Source: Podarcis raffonei (Eukaryota; Chordata; Lepidosauria; Squamata; Lacertidae). Taken from it: a stretch of DNA of 64,000 bases. Each line of letters opens with the position of its first letter. Positions within the stretch are counted from its first letter, which is position 1. Shown one piece after another: positions 42,443 through 53,905 of the stretch. Under the pieces are notes generated by a model that was not told where the DNA came from, did no database searches, and saw nothing but the letters and a program-made list of their open reading frames with translations. A program made the translations under genes and the position numbers. Location of the stretch: positions 31,124,501 to 31,188,500 of the forward strand of contig NC_070614.1 in NCBI RefSeq assembly GCF_027172205.1, in the 5' to 3' direction.

Positions 42443-43390
42443 ATGGAAATAGAGAATGTGACAAATGTCAGTGAATTTCTTCTGCTTGGATTTATGTATG
42501 AACCAAATGTGGAGATTATCCTCTTCATAGTTTTCCTTCTCATTTACCTGGTGACAGTGCTGGGGAATGCACTCATCATTGTACTCATCTGCACTGATCA
42601 TCGCCTTCACTCCCCTATGTATTTCTTCCTCAGCAACTTGTCCTTAATCGAGATACTCATGACAACGTGCGTCGTGCCTAAAATGTTAGCCAATCTCCTG
42701 GCTGAAAGAAAAACTATTTCATTTGGTGGTTGCTTTGCTCAGTCATACTTCTACTTCTTCATGGGTTCTACAGAGTTCATCCTTTTTGCTGCTATGTCCT
42801 TTGACCGCTACATGGCCATCTGCTACCCGCTTAGGTACCCCACTCTCATGACTGGGAAAGTTTGTGTCAATATGCTGATTGGCTCTTGGATCGGTGGGTT
42901 CTTGTCTGTGTTCTTGTCAACAGTGCTGAAAGTGAGGTTGCCTTATTGTGGACCTAATGTCATTAATCACTACTTCTGTGACAGTGCCCCTTTGCTACAC
43001 CTCGCCTGTATTGACATCAGCTTTATCGAGTTCATAGATTTCATTGGGTCTTTGCTTCTACTGCTTGGCTCTCTCTCATTCACTGCTGTCTCTTACGTCT
43101 ACATAATTAGTACCATCCTCAAAATCCCTTCTGCAAAGGGAAGGGAGAAGGCCTTTGCCACCTGTGCATCCCACTTCACTGTTGTCTCCATGGGCTATGG
43201 AATCTCCATCTTTGTTTATGTCAGGCCATCCCAGAGTGACACCATGAGCATGAACAAAGCATTAGCCATTTTCTCTGGCATCTTGACACCTTTATTGAAC
43301 CCTTTCATCTTTAGTCTAAGGAATGAACAAATGAAAGAGGTGTTAAAAGATGTCCTAAAGAAGCTAACCTCCAGAATAAAATATAACTAA
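42443..43390 (+). CDS. Olfactory receptor, class II, family 6-like
   Basis: An intact OR of 315 residues from Met 42443. A textbook acceptor, 'ccttccttcattcag', ends at 42431, twelve bases before the ATG, so the upstream open frame is intron. Hallmarks: NVT at 5-7, GN at 41-42, PMYFFL at 59-64, Cys97, MSFDRYMAIC from 118, 'NHYFCDSAPLLHLAC', 'EKAFATCASHFTVV' (Ala for the usual Ser), NPFIFSLRN. It is a paralogue of the minus-strand OR at 33879-34829. From about base 42731 onward it belongs to a 7-kb unit duplicated to 50441-57457, where its copy survives only as the fragment at 50441-50800. Confidence 0.93.
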   Translation: MEIENVTNVSEFLLLGFMYEPNVEIILFIVFLLIYLVTVLGNALIIVLICTDHRLHSPMYFFLSNLSLIEILMTTCVVPKMLANLLAERKTISFGGCFAQSYFYFFMGSTEFILFAAMSFDRYMAICYPLRYPTLMTGKVCVNMLIGSWIGGFLSVFLSTVLKVRLPYCGPNVINHYFCDSAPLLHLACIDISFIEFIDFIGSLLLLLGSLSFTAVSYVYIISTILKIPSAKGREKAFATCASHFTVVSMGYGISIFVYVRPSQSDTMSMNKALAIFSGILTPLLNPFIFSLRNEQMKEVLKDVLKKLTSRIKYN

Positions 43391-43759
43391 TGTACTATAT
43401 ACACCTTCAGAATATACACCTTACATGAAAGTTCACATTTTCAATATAACAGCACAGATTGTATTGTCCATAGTGCATATTGACTGGGTTTTATGACTGT
43501 GGAGAATTGCCTTCTCCTACACTAATCTACAGAGAAACTTCTTCTCTAAAGATGTTCCCCACCATCTGAGGTTATGCGGGTTGTGAACAGAGAGTGAGAG
43601 TCTTTTCAGTTGTAGCACTACACCCTTATTCATGACCAAGCTCTTCAACCAGCTATGGTCCAGGGGAGACTGATATACTGCCAGGTCCTCCTGTTCCTGT
43701 TCCTCTGCTCCTTGCAGCTGGATCCTCCCCCTTCTTAAGTAGATCCTTCCCCCCAAGTG

Positions 43760-43905
43760 CCCCTTTGGTAATAGAGCAAAACAGGCAAACTGTTGTTTGT
43801 TAAAGGTGCTGGGAGTTGTAGTTCTGTGAGGAGTGACTTACAGCTCCCAGGATTCTTTGAGGGAAAGCAATTCACTTTAAATGTATGGTGTGAATATGAG
43901 GGGAA
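43760..43905. repeat. MITE-like inverted repeat
   Basis: 'gctgggagttgtagttctg' and, about 35 bases on, 'tacagctcccagg' are inverted copies of each other, followed by 'actttaaatgtatggtgtg', a common reptile interspersed element. It lies in the part of unit 1 that unit 2 lost. Confidence 0.5.
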
Positions 43906-43978
43906 GGGGGAGACTTTGGTTTCACATGTTTTGCCCAACACTCCAAGAGCCTTCAAAATGTAACTTCTTCTAGAAGAA

Positions 43979-46900
43979 CTGTGAGGGAAAAGAAACTGTG
44001 TTTTTCATCAGTGAATGGCTGTTTCTGCTTGCTTTTCCCCATACTCCAGCCATAAGAGTCTTTATAAGGGATCCATTTCCAGATTAAGTCTGAAGTTACT
44101 TTCTGGACTTTGTGGATCAGGAGTAAATGAAAGGTAGGAGGTTACTCGGCACTGATGCCATCAGTTTTGATGGTGCATTTGGATATGAAACTACTTGACT
44201 TGTTGAACTTTGCACTCTTAAATTTTCATGTGTGTTAAATGAACTGTTATTTTTATTTAATATTAATTATCATCATCATTATTATTTTGTGTCATGAGGT
44301 ATTATTATGTTTTGTAAATGTGCTTCTTCCTCTACCCCAGCTACAACAAAACATATCTCTCCCATATTAGTCTATACAGCATATGTATTTTTCCATTGCC
44401 TCCTGAGACAGAAGGATGCCAGCAACAAAATCTGCTCCGATATTTAAATATTTTTGTGAACTGCTTCAAGCACAGATGTATTTGTAGAATATGTGGTTTA
44501 TAAATAAATCAACTAGGACTATATTAATTACATGGAACTCTATGCTCTGGTTTCAGAGCTTCGTTCAGACACAGTAGGGATGTGTACCGAGGGGTGGTTG
44601 GATCAGTATATTTCTAGTCTGTATCACCATTGCATATATTAATACATTTCTGCATTAGAGTGTAATGATGCTTACATATATAAATAAATTCATGTCAAAA
44701 TATTAAGTTTAGCACTTAACAAATGTATTTTTCTCACAAAATGTATCTTTCTAAAAATAGTTTAAAATGAACATTTGATAATACACTTACACATTTTACA
44801 TGAGCTGAGAACACTGTCACAAAGTTGGGAGAAGTACAAAATCCACCTGATTCATTAATTTGGGAAGGGTGAATGGAGTCTTCTCATATTGAAATTCACA
44901 AAGTTCAAATTCTTCCAACATTCAGCATTGATCTTTGAGACTGTAAGACTGAATGTTGCCTCTGGGGTGGCCCTGCCTAATGTCAATACTAGAGGCATGG
45001 CCTTCTGTGGTTACTAACTCAACATGACCACACCTGCTGCAGTTTGGCACCTAGCATTTCCAGAAAAGATGCAGACCCAGGCCCCACCCTCCAGTTCCAA
45101 CAACTCTCTACAGCAGGAATGGAGAACTCTCAGCCTGAGGACCTAATCTGGAAGACTGGGGCTTCCTATTTGTAAGGCCATTTCATTCAAGCCACACCCA
45201 GCTGTCCTGCATGTGAAGTCATATGTGACAACAGCTGAGGGGCAGCTATAGGTGGGACTTGGACAAAAAAGGCTTTGCAGGCACTGCTGATCAGTTGGTT
45301 GTAGGGCTGCCATATGTCCTGATTTTCCCAGACATTCCTGGATTTGAAAAGTGGAATTGAAATTGTCTGGGGGAATTTCCAAAATCAAAAAAGCTCAACA
45401 ACTGACACCCAGCTGGCGAATGGTGCTTAGGAAGTACTGCACAGTAAGCTTTGCAAGCCTCCTTTGGAAATAAAATCATTCCCTGTTTTTAAAAGGAGCA
45501 GTTTTTCCCCTTTGCAAAGGAAGTAGTTTATATTCAAATTTCTTCCCTCAGCAAATATGTGGATTTTCAAATAATTATTTTTTTTTTAAAAAAAGACTTG
45601 AGGTACTACTGATTGATAGACTTAGTCATGAGTCTGTTTGAGTTTGCCTCATTGGGGGATATATTATCCTTGTGTCAACCCCATAAGCATGGCTGTGACC
45701 CTCACATCTAGAAATGATTTATTTATTTTTAAAGTCTGTGTGCCAACCCCTGCTCCAATCTCTGCCAAGTGGTAGCAAGATTCCAGGGAGTTCCATGTGC
45801 TCAAACAGGGTTGTATCTGGGAAATCAAGGCACAGTGGAGACTAATATCTTTAAGAAATATGGTTTATTGTAGAAATACTTACACCTGGGTTTGGAGAGA
45901 ATTTACAACATTTACATTTCAGGTGGAGCCTTTCCTTCACTGTAGCCCAGCATTGGATTCCCAGGCATCTCCATGCCTCTCTCCCAACCTGCCTTCAGCC
46001 ATCCCACCAAGATGGTTCTTGTCTTCCCAGCAGCTTGTGGGGTCCTCCCTCTTTTTCTCCAACCTCTATTTACTCACCCCACTTATCTAGACCTCTTTTA
46101 TTTTTCCAGAAGGGCACATTTTTCCTGTGTGACATCATGCCTCCTGTAACCGTCCCTTCCCAACTCTTCTATTTAGCCAGAGCTAAGGCAGAAGGTCAAT
46201 GGATGGTCATTGTCCAGTAATTATACCTTAATGGCACTTATTCCCATGTGATTTATTTATTTTTGTTTAGTCTGGCACCTTCCCTTTCATACTCCAGACA
46301 TTAACTAAATTCTGCCACATACTAATTTCTAACATTCCCTAACTCTAGCAGTTATGGGATCCTTTGCTCCCCAAGTCTGCTTCTCCAGAACAATATAATA
46401 TGGCCCTTGAGATTTTCTAACTGCTAATAAAGCCATCATATAGAAGATAAAAGTAAATATGTAAGTTTTTTTTTAAATTATCCTCTTCTGCATTCATGTA
46501 GCATGAACTGTATACAAGTTCATACTTATTCATACTTAATCATACTATTCAGCTTATCTCCTTAAGACCAAACACAATAGGAATTAAACACACTATGAGT
46601 TGGTTCCAGAAGAAGGTACTTATGGAATCAATGGGACAACTTATGTCTAATGTATTTCAATGAGACTACCTGTACTGTGCTTGGAGGTAGGTGGAACTGA
46701 AGGAATCTTCCTGGCTGGTTACCATTTTTTACAACTATTGAATCTCCAGAAGAGAGGGGAACTGTACTCTGGGAATGTAAATGTCAGACCCTCCAAGTGT
46801 CACTATTTTCCAGGGACATCCTTGATTTAGAAAAGCCGCTTCGGTTTCTGATGCAATCCCGGAATGTCCCACTTTTCCTTAGGATGTATCTATTTTCATT

Positions 46901-48122
46901 GGCGAAATGTTGCAGGGTATGGAGTTATTCAACTCCCAATCCATCTGAAGGTAATCCTTTATAGAGAAGTGTTTTTTAAATGTTTTATTATGTTTTTAAG
47001 TCTGATTCAGGAGGGCTCTTTCATTTTTTTATGCCCTTAAAAGACTTTGCTTGTTTGAGAACTCAGTTCTGGTTCATTTCCTACACCCTACTCCTATATT
47101 TCATCTCCATTCTTTATTATTAACATCACATCTCAATAGAAAATTTGCATGGCAGTAAGAGTGTCATTTATACACCTTCCAAGTACAGGTCACAATGCTT
47201 CCATTTGTCAGTGAATTTAAACACCAGCATTATTGTCAATGTAACATGGGTAATGAGCAATCGATGTACATATTAGGATTAAGGTAGGTTAAGGTATTAT
47301 AAGGAGAGTGTTTCAATTAGCCTTTTCTCTCACCTGTCCCCTCCCCTAACTCCTGGAAATTACATTGAAATCCATGGGATTTCTTCTCAATAAAACTCTT
47401 AGAATTAAAAAAATAATAAAAAATGAGGTTACAAGTGAATGGAGCAAAAGTGGCATGGAGATAATGGAACGTATACTGGAAAGAAAGGAATATTAATATA
47501 TTGGTATAAGCACATCTCTTCAAATGTGCTTTTTGTCTGTGTTGGAGAGGAACTTGTAGTTTTAAACAAATATGGTAAGCTTTGCTAGGCAAGAGAAACA
47601 TGTAAACTGTAAGACGAGTGTGGTGGGCAAACATAAGCATCGACTGGCCAGCTTGATGCTGCTTTTACCAGTCATGTTGAATTGTGATAATTCTGCAGAT
47701 TTTTGTAGATTTATTGGACTTCATTGGGTTAGTTATATGTTCATTTTTTATCATTTTATTTTACAGCTCCCAGCCTGTCTGCCCAGTCACCCACCTAACC
47801 TAGTCTGCATTGAGTATATGCAAAGAAAACTAGTTTAAGGATATAATCTGATATCTACCTCCATGGGAAGAAACCCCTGCTTCTGTTGACCTCTGCTAAC
47901 TTCTCTTAATCAAGGAGGAAGGAAGAGAAGAAGGAATCCTATTTCTACACATATGGGGAAAAGTGAACATAATGAGATTTATTTCTATTGTTATGATTAG
48001 GATGCATGCAAGTAAGGAATAGAACAATATTTAAAATTATTATTAAGGCGTATAAGAAAAAACAATAAATAAGATTAGAAAAACTATTAAAATAAAATTT
48101 CTAAATAATAAATGAGTTGCCT
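43979..48122. other. Intergenic DNA of unit 1
   Basis: No gene. Contains an L2-like LINE tail (about 44420-44515), a MITE-like segment near 45110-45390 that is missing from unit 2, and a dispersed repeat near 46785-46925 ('ccctccaagtgtcac', 'cggaatgtcccacttttcc') also present at 53600-53745. Confidence 0.5.
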
Positions 48123-48212
48123 TCCAGATATTGTTGGGCTACAGTGCCCACCAATCCTGACTATTTACTGGTGGGAAGTTTAATCCAACAATATCTGAAA
48201 GCCAACCTGTAC
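48123..48212. repeat. Palindromic MITE-like repeat, unit 1 copy
   Basis: Inverted ends 'ccagatattgttgg' and 'ccaacaatatctga' about 80 bases apart could fold into a hairpin. The copy at 55684-55765 is its duplicate. Confidence 0.65.
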
Positions 48213-48695
48213 TATCGTTGCTCAAAATAACTTGGTTTTTAAAAATGTAACTTTTTACATTTGTCTCTATTTCTTCCCAGCTCTGCTCTGCTTTTATATC
48301 TGCTAAATTTCTAGTACCTGTATGATCAAAGAACTGTTCCCCCCTATAATATATAGTAATTGTTGCATAGATCACAATTTTATAATTTTTTCATAAACAA
48401 GAAGTTACATCAGGAGGAAAACAACCTTACTGATCTTTTCCAGACATAGAATATGCAAAACATCATAAAACTGAAAACTAAAACTTGACTTGACAAATTG
48501 ATGGAGATATGCCTAAAGAAGTTATGGAACAATATTGCATAAAGTTTATATTGCATTTAATGAATGATACTTTAGATGCAGGATTTAGGTTTAGGATATA
48601 TTATGATACATCTATATTCTCACGTTCTAAAAGGTAGTTTTGTCTGCTCTTCTTCCAGGTTCCCCCCTCCCAATAGTTGGAATCAATGGGGCATT

Positions 48696-49634
48696 ATGAG
48701 ACCAACAAATGATACAGAAGGTTGGGAAATCATACTTTTGGGTTTTTCTAATCATCCAAAAATGGAACCTTTACTCTTTGCAATCTTCTTCTTTCTATAT
48801 GCTGCAACCCTTCTTGGGAACATTAGTATAATTTGCTTGGCCACAGCAGATCCCCATCTGCATACTCCCATGTATTTTTTCCTTCAACACTTGGCATTTC
48901 TGAACCTTTGCTACACCACTGCTGTAGTCCCCAAAATGTTGGCCAACCTGATATCCACCAAGAAAACTATATCGTATCACTTGTGCATGCTGCAAACCCA
49001 TATTTCCCTCCTTATGGGAGCCGCAGAATGTCTCCTTCTAGCAGTGATGGCATTTGACCGCTATGCAGCAGTGTGTCATCCCTTACGTTACACCACAATA
49101 ATGAGCTACCGTGTTTGTGTGAAGACTGCAGCAGCATCTTGGACCATCAGCTTTCTAGTCTCTGTGGTTTCCCTCTCCATATTCTTGCCCCCTCTTTGTG
49201 GACCCTATGTTATTAATCATATTTTCTGTGAGCTCCCCGTTCTGCTGCACATGATCTGTACTGATACCTCTTTAGTGGAACTTCTGATGTTGATAGGGGG
49301 TTCAGGCACATTAATGCTGCCCTTTATCCTGGTTCTGGTGTCCTACGGCTACATCATTGCTGCTATCATCAGAATCCGTACTACTAGTGGTAGACACAAA
49401 GCTTTTTCCACATGCTCTTCCCATCTAACAGTAGTGACCATTTATTATGGCACAGGAATTTTCATGTACATGAGGCCAAAATCGTTTTACTCCCCTGAGA
49501 ATGATAAACTGATTTCTGTATTTTATGCAGTAATCAATCCTATGCTAAATCCTATTATATATAGTTTCAGGAACAAGGAAGTCAAAGAGGCATTAATGAG
49601 AGCTTTGGGAAGGAATGTATTGACCAAGACATAA
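48696..49634 (+). CDS. Olfactory receptor, class II, family 2/13-like (duplicate 1)
   Basis: An intact OR of 312 residues from Met 48696. The acceptor 'gctcttcttccag' ends at 48658, 37 bases before the ATG; the open frame above it is intron. Hallmarks: NDT at 5-7, GN at 41-42, PMYFFLQHLAFL from 58, Cys97, MAFDRYAAVC from 118, 'NHIFCELPVLLHM', 'GRHKAFSTCSSHLTVV', NPIIYSFRN. 'LDP/ADPHLHTPMYFFL'-type TM2 and the 'SPENDKLISVFY' string recall families 2 and 13. It differs from its duplicate at 56293-57231 at 22 of 312 residues. Unlike the duplicate, it has no AATAAA close downstream. Confidence 0.93.
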   Translation: MRPTNDTEGWEIILLGFSNHPKMEPLLFAIFFFLYAATLLGNISIICLATADPHLHTPMYFFLQHLAFLNLCYTTAVVPKMLANLISTKKTISYHLCMLQTHISLLMGAAECLLLAVMAFDRYAAVCHPLRYTTIMSYRVCVKTAAASWTISFLVSVVSLSIFLPPLCGPYVINHIFCELPVLLHMICTDTSLVELLMLIGGSGTLMLPFILVLVSYGYIIAAIIRIRTTSGRHKAFSTCSSHLTVVTIYYGTGIFMYMRPKSFYSPENDKLISVFYAVINPMLNPIIYSFRNKEVKEALMRALGRNVLTKT

Positions 49635-49845
49635 TAGAAATGTATTGAAACAGTGTTCATCAATGGTACTGTATTTTAAAATATGCATTAAATTGCTTAT
49701 AGTCCAAACAAGAATTTCATTATAAAGCATCTCGTGCTTTATAATGTACAGGGCCTGCAATAATGTAGAAACAATGAAGGATATGCTAAATTAATCAAGG
49801 CTAGTGGATTCCTAAATTCCTGGGCTCTGAGGTAGAGGATGGTTC

Positions 49846-50440
49846 AATCAACCCTAATATTAATTATCTGGTTCAATTATTATGGCTAAAATGTTACTTT
49901 AGACATCATTGGCTTTTGAAAATTGTATGCATGCATACAGGAGAAGACTTTTATGAGAAGACTTTTATGAGAAGTCTTTTAATAAGTTGAACTTTTATGC
50001 ATATTTGTCTAAGTGACAATTTAGAGGTAATTGAGAGCATCAATAAAATGTGGACAGGAGTGATATAGTCCGCATTGCATAGCTGAACATTCAAAAACCT
50101 TTTGATACAGTCTTTGACCAAAGACTCCTGAGAATACTTAGCAGTCATGGGATAAAGAGAGGCTATCTTGAAAGGATGTATGAAGTGTGATTTTCCAAGG
50201 ATCTGTACTGGGACGTATGCTTCTAAACTTGTTCATTAATAACCTGGAAGGAGGAATGAACAGTGAGGTGGTCATGTTTTCTGATGACATCAAATTATTC
50301 AGAATGATAAAAAAGCAAAGAAACACACACACACCCCACCTGTCTAATGCATGTTATATTCAGATCAATTGCCAACAAAACAGTGGGGAATATTAAGTTA
50401 TTTCTTATTCCTTTCCCCCCAAACCCATGACTATATTTTG
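49846..50440. other. Spacer between the duplicated units
   Basis: About 600 bases not shared by the units. It contains a tandem 'agaagacttttatg' repeat near 49942-49975 and a LINE reverse-transcriptase fragment (50085-50400). Confidence 0.6.
50085..50400 (+). mobile_element. LINE reverse-transcriptase fragment (CR1/L2-type)
   Basis: Translation gives 'GSVLGRMLLNLFINNLEGG' and 'VVMFSDDIKLFRMI', clearly related to the RT motif 'GSVLGPLLFNLFINDL' and the catalytic 'FADDTKL'. The copy is degenerate (Ser for Ala next to the catalytic Asp pair, stops upstream). It lies immediately left of unit 2. Confidence 0.7.
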
Positions 50441-50800
50441 TGTTTTGCTCAGTCATACTTCTACTTCTTCATGGGTTCTACAGAGTTCATCCTTTTTGCT
50501 GCGATGTCCTTTGACTGCTACATGGCCATCTGCTACCCACTTAGGTACCCCACTCTCATGACTGGGAAAGTTTGTGTCAGTATGCTGATTGGCTCTTGGA
50601 TCGGTGGGTTCTTGTCTGTGTTCTTGTCAACAGTGCTGAAAGTGAGGTTGCCTTACTGTGGAACTAATGTCATTAATCACTACTTCTGTGACAGTGCCCC
50701 TTTGCTACACCGCACCTGCATTGACATCAGCTTTATCGAGTTCATGGATTTCATTGGGTCTTTGCTTCTACTGCTTGGCACTCTACCTAGCTTAATGTAG
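50441..50800 (+). pseudogene. Truncated olfactory receptor pseudogene
   Basis: A partial copy of the OR at 42443-43390, from about residue 97 (TM3) to the middle of TM5. The sequence is nearly identical ('FAQSYFYFFMGSTEF', 'GKVCVSMLIGSW') but the TM3 motif is DCY in place of DRY and 'GPNVI' has become 'GTNVI'. The first 96 codons were never included in the duplicated unit, and the end is lost in a deletion joined through about 26 bases of unmatched sequence (50780-50806). It cannot make a receptor. Confidence 0.9.
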
Positions 50801-52198
50801 AACCATGTGAGGGAAAAGAAACTGTGTTTTTCATCAGTGAATGGCTGTTTCTGCTTGCTTTTTCCCATACTCCAGCCATAAGAGTCTTTATAAGGGATCC
50901 ATTTCCAGATTAAGTCTGAAGTTACTTTCTGGACTTTGAGGATCAGGCATAAATAAAAGGTAGGAGGTTACTCGGCACTGATGCCATCAGTTTTGATGGT
51001 GCATTTGGATGTGAAACTATTTGACTTGTTGAACTTTGCACTCTTAAATTTTCATGTATGTTAAATGAACTGTTATTTTTATTTAATATTAATTATCATC
51101 ATCATTATTATTTTGTGTCATGAGGTATTATTATGTTTTGTAAATGTGCTTCTTCCTCTACCCCAGCTACAACGAAACATGTCTCTCCCATATTAGTCTC
51201 TACAGCATATGTATTTTTCCATTGTCTCCTGAGACAGAAGGATGCCAGCAACAAAATCTGCTCCGATATTTAAATATTTTTGTGAACTGCTTCAAGCACA
51301 GATGTATTTGTAGAATATGTGGTTTATAAATAAATCGACTATGACTATATTAATTACCTGGAACTCTATGCTCTAGTTTCAGAGCTTTGTTCAGACACAG
51401 TAGGGATGTGTAACGAGGGGTGGTTGGATCAGTATATTTCTAGTCTGTATCCCCATTGCATATATTAATTCAATTCTGCATTAAAGAGTGATGATGCATA
51501 CATATATAAATAAATCCATGTCAAAATGTTAAGTTTAGCATTTAACAAATGTATTTTTCTCACAAAATGTATTTTTTCTAAATATAATTTAAAATGAACA
51601 TTTGATAATGCATTTACACATTTTACATGAACTGAGAACACTGTCACAAAGTTGGGAGAAGTACAAAATCCACCTTATTCATTAATTTGGGAAGGGTGAA
51701 TGGAGTCTTCTCATATTGAAATTCACAAAGTTCAAATTCTTCCAACATTCAGCATTGATCTTTGAGACTATAAAACTGAATGTTGCCTCTGGGGTGGCCC
51801 TGGCTAATGTCAGTAATAGGAGCATGGCCTTCTGTGACCACACCTGCTGCAGTGTCTACTAAGGCCTCTTGCACTGTGCTTCCCACATAACTGACACCCA
51901 GCTGACTATTGGTGCTTAGGAAGTACTGCACAAGAAGCTTTGCAAGCCTCCTTTGGAAAGAAAAGCATTCCCTGTTTTTAAAAGGTGCATTTTCTTCCCT
52001 TTGCATAAGAAGTATTTTCTATTCAAAGTTCTTCCCCCTGCAAATATGTGAATTTTCAAATAAATACTGCATTTTAAAAAAATAATGAGAGACTACTGAT
52101 TGATAGACTTAGTCATGAGCCTGTTTGAGTTTGGCTCATTGGGAGATATCTGATCCTTGTGTCAACCCCATAAGCCTGCCTGTGACACTCACATCTAG

Positions 52199-52219
52199 AT
52201 TGTGTGTGTGTGTGTGTGT
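52199..52219. repeat. (TG)n microsatellite
   Basis: About ten TG units; the corresponding place in unit 1 (about 45720) has no such tract. Confidence 0.85.
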
Positions 52220-52772
52220 TAAAGTTTGTGTGCCACCCCACCCCCAATCTCTGCTAAATGGTAGCAAGATTCTAGGGGGTTCCATGTGCTCACCCAGGGT
52301 TGTGTCTGGGAAATCAAGACATAGTAGAGACGAAGGTCTTTAAGAAATATAGTTTATTTTACAAATATTTACACATGGGCTTGGGGAGAATTTACAACAT
52401 TACATCTCATGAGGAGGCTTTCCTTCACTGTAGCCCAGAATTAGATTCCCAGGCATCTCCATGCCTCTCTCCCAACCTGCCTTCAGCCAGTTCACCAAGA
52501 CGGTTCGGTCTTCAAAACAGCTTGTCGAGTCCTCCCTCTTCTTTTCCAACCTCTATTTACTCACCCCACTTATCTAGACCTCTTTTATTTTTCCAAAAGG
52601 GCACATTTTACCCTGAGCTCAGGCAGAAGGTCAATGGCTGGGCATTGTCCAGTAATTACACCTTGATGGCCCTTCTTCCCAGGCGATTTTTTGGTTTAGT
52701 CTGTCACCTTCCCTTTCATACTCCAAACATAATCTAAATTCTGCCATGTAATAATTTCTAACATTTCCTAAA

Positions 52773-53041
52773 TCAGAAACCTAAAACCCATGGGCCAGAA
52801 GCAGCCCATAGAGGTCGTTTGACCGGCCCACGAGCCACCCCTGAACCGAGCCGCCTGCTCTCGTGCTGCGCTAAACCAGTGCAGCGCGGTGCGGGAACTC
52901 ACTTCCGTGGTGCCGGAAATTGCGTCTGCGCACATGCAGACACCAAAAAACACAGGCGCACACATGCTCGCGATCCAGCCCATGGAGGGATCTCCGCGGG
53001 ACCGATTAGGCCCAGGCAAGATAAACCTTGTTGACCCCTGC
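52773..53041 (-). mobile_element. GC-rich non-autonomous element present only in unit 2
   Basis: About 270 GC-rich bases interrupt 'aacatttccta' and 'ctcctagcag', which are joined in unit 1 as 'aacattccctaactctagcag'. On the minus strand it begins 'caggggtcaacaaggttt', with an end resembling hAT termini, and contains 'ttccggcaccacggaagtg'. TCCTA occurs at both edges, perhaps part of an 8-base target duplication. Probably a hAT-type MITE. Confidence 0.55.
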
Positions 53042-53844
53042 TCCTAGCAGTTATGGGTGCCTTTGCCCACCCAACTCTGTTTCTCCAGATCTGTATTATA
53101 ATATGGCCCTAAAGATCTCTTTAAATGTTGTCCATTTTAACCTTCCATTATCCTGTAAGTTTTTTGTTTTTTTTAAGGGAGTGGTAATTTCTGCTGAGTC
53201 CATTTCATAGTAAGACGTGCAAAGTTAATTGGAGCCTGGGGATTTTCTAACAACTAATAAAGCCATCCTATAGAAGATAGGAGTAAATATAGAAGTTTTT
53301 TTAATCATTCTCTTCTGCATTCATGTGGTATGAACGGTATACAAGTAGGTCATATTATTCAGTACTTTTCAGCTTATCTGCTTAAGACCAAACACAATAG
53401 GAATTAAACACACTATGGGTTGGATCCATAAGAAGATAGTTATGGAATCAGTGGGACAACTTAAGTCTAATTTATTTCAATGAGACTACCTGTACTGTGC
53501 TTGGATGAAGGTGGAGCTGAAGGGATCTTCTTGGCTGGTTCCCATTTTTTACAATTATTGCATCTCCAGAAGAGAGGGGTACTATACCCTGGGAATGTCA
53601 ATGTCAGACCCTCCAAGTGTCCCTGTTTTCCAGGGACATCCCTGATTTAAAGAAGCTGCTCAGTTTTCTTATTTGATCCCGGAATGTCCCACTTTTCCTT
53701 AGGACTTCCATATTTTCATTGGAGAAATATTGGGAGGGGGGTATGGAGTTATTTGATTTCCAAGCCGTCTAAATGCAATTCTGTATAGAGAAGTGTGTTT
53801 TTTAAAAAAATGTTTAATGTTTTATTACATTTTTATATATGTTG

Positions 53845-53905
53845 AAAGCTGCCCAGAGTGGCTGGGGCAACCCACTAAGATGTGTGGGGTATAAATAGTA
53901 AAATT
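53845..53905 (+). mobile_element. LINE 3' tail (short copy)
   Basis: 'gcccagagtggctgggg' and 'gtggggtataaatag' match the end of the LINE at 38915-39110. Present in unit 2 only. Confidence 0.6.

Larger units (their letters stand above)
42731..49845 (+). repeat. Recent tandem segmental duplication, unit 1
   Basis: Aligns with 50441-57457 over nearly its full length at about 95 percent by eye. It starts inside the OR at 42443-43390 (near codon 97) and ends about 210 bases past the OR at 48696-49634. Differences include a segment of unit 1 (about 43072-43978) missing from unit 2, a segment near 45045-45393 absent from unit 2, and segments of unit 2 (52773-53041 and about 53820-54580) absent from unit 1. 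Confidence 0.9.

Noticed and set aside
49942-49980. Short tandem repeats that might suggest a CRISPR-like or regulatory array
   Set aside because: Only two or three short units of 'agaagacttttatg' with no spacers; a local slippage duplication. CRISPR arrays are not expected in a vertebrate.
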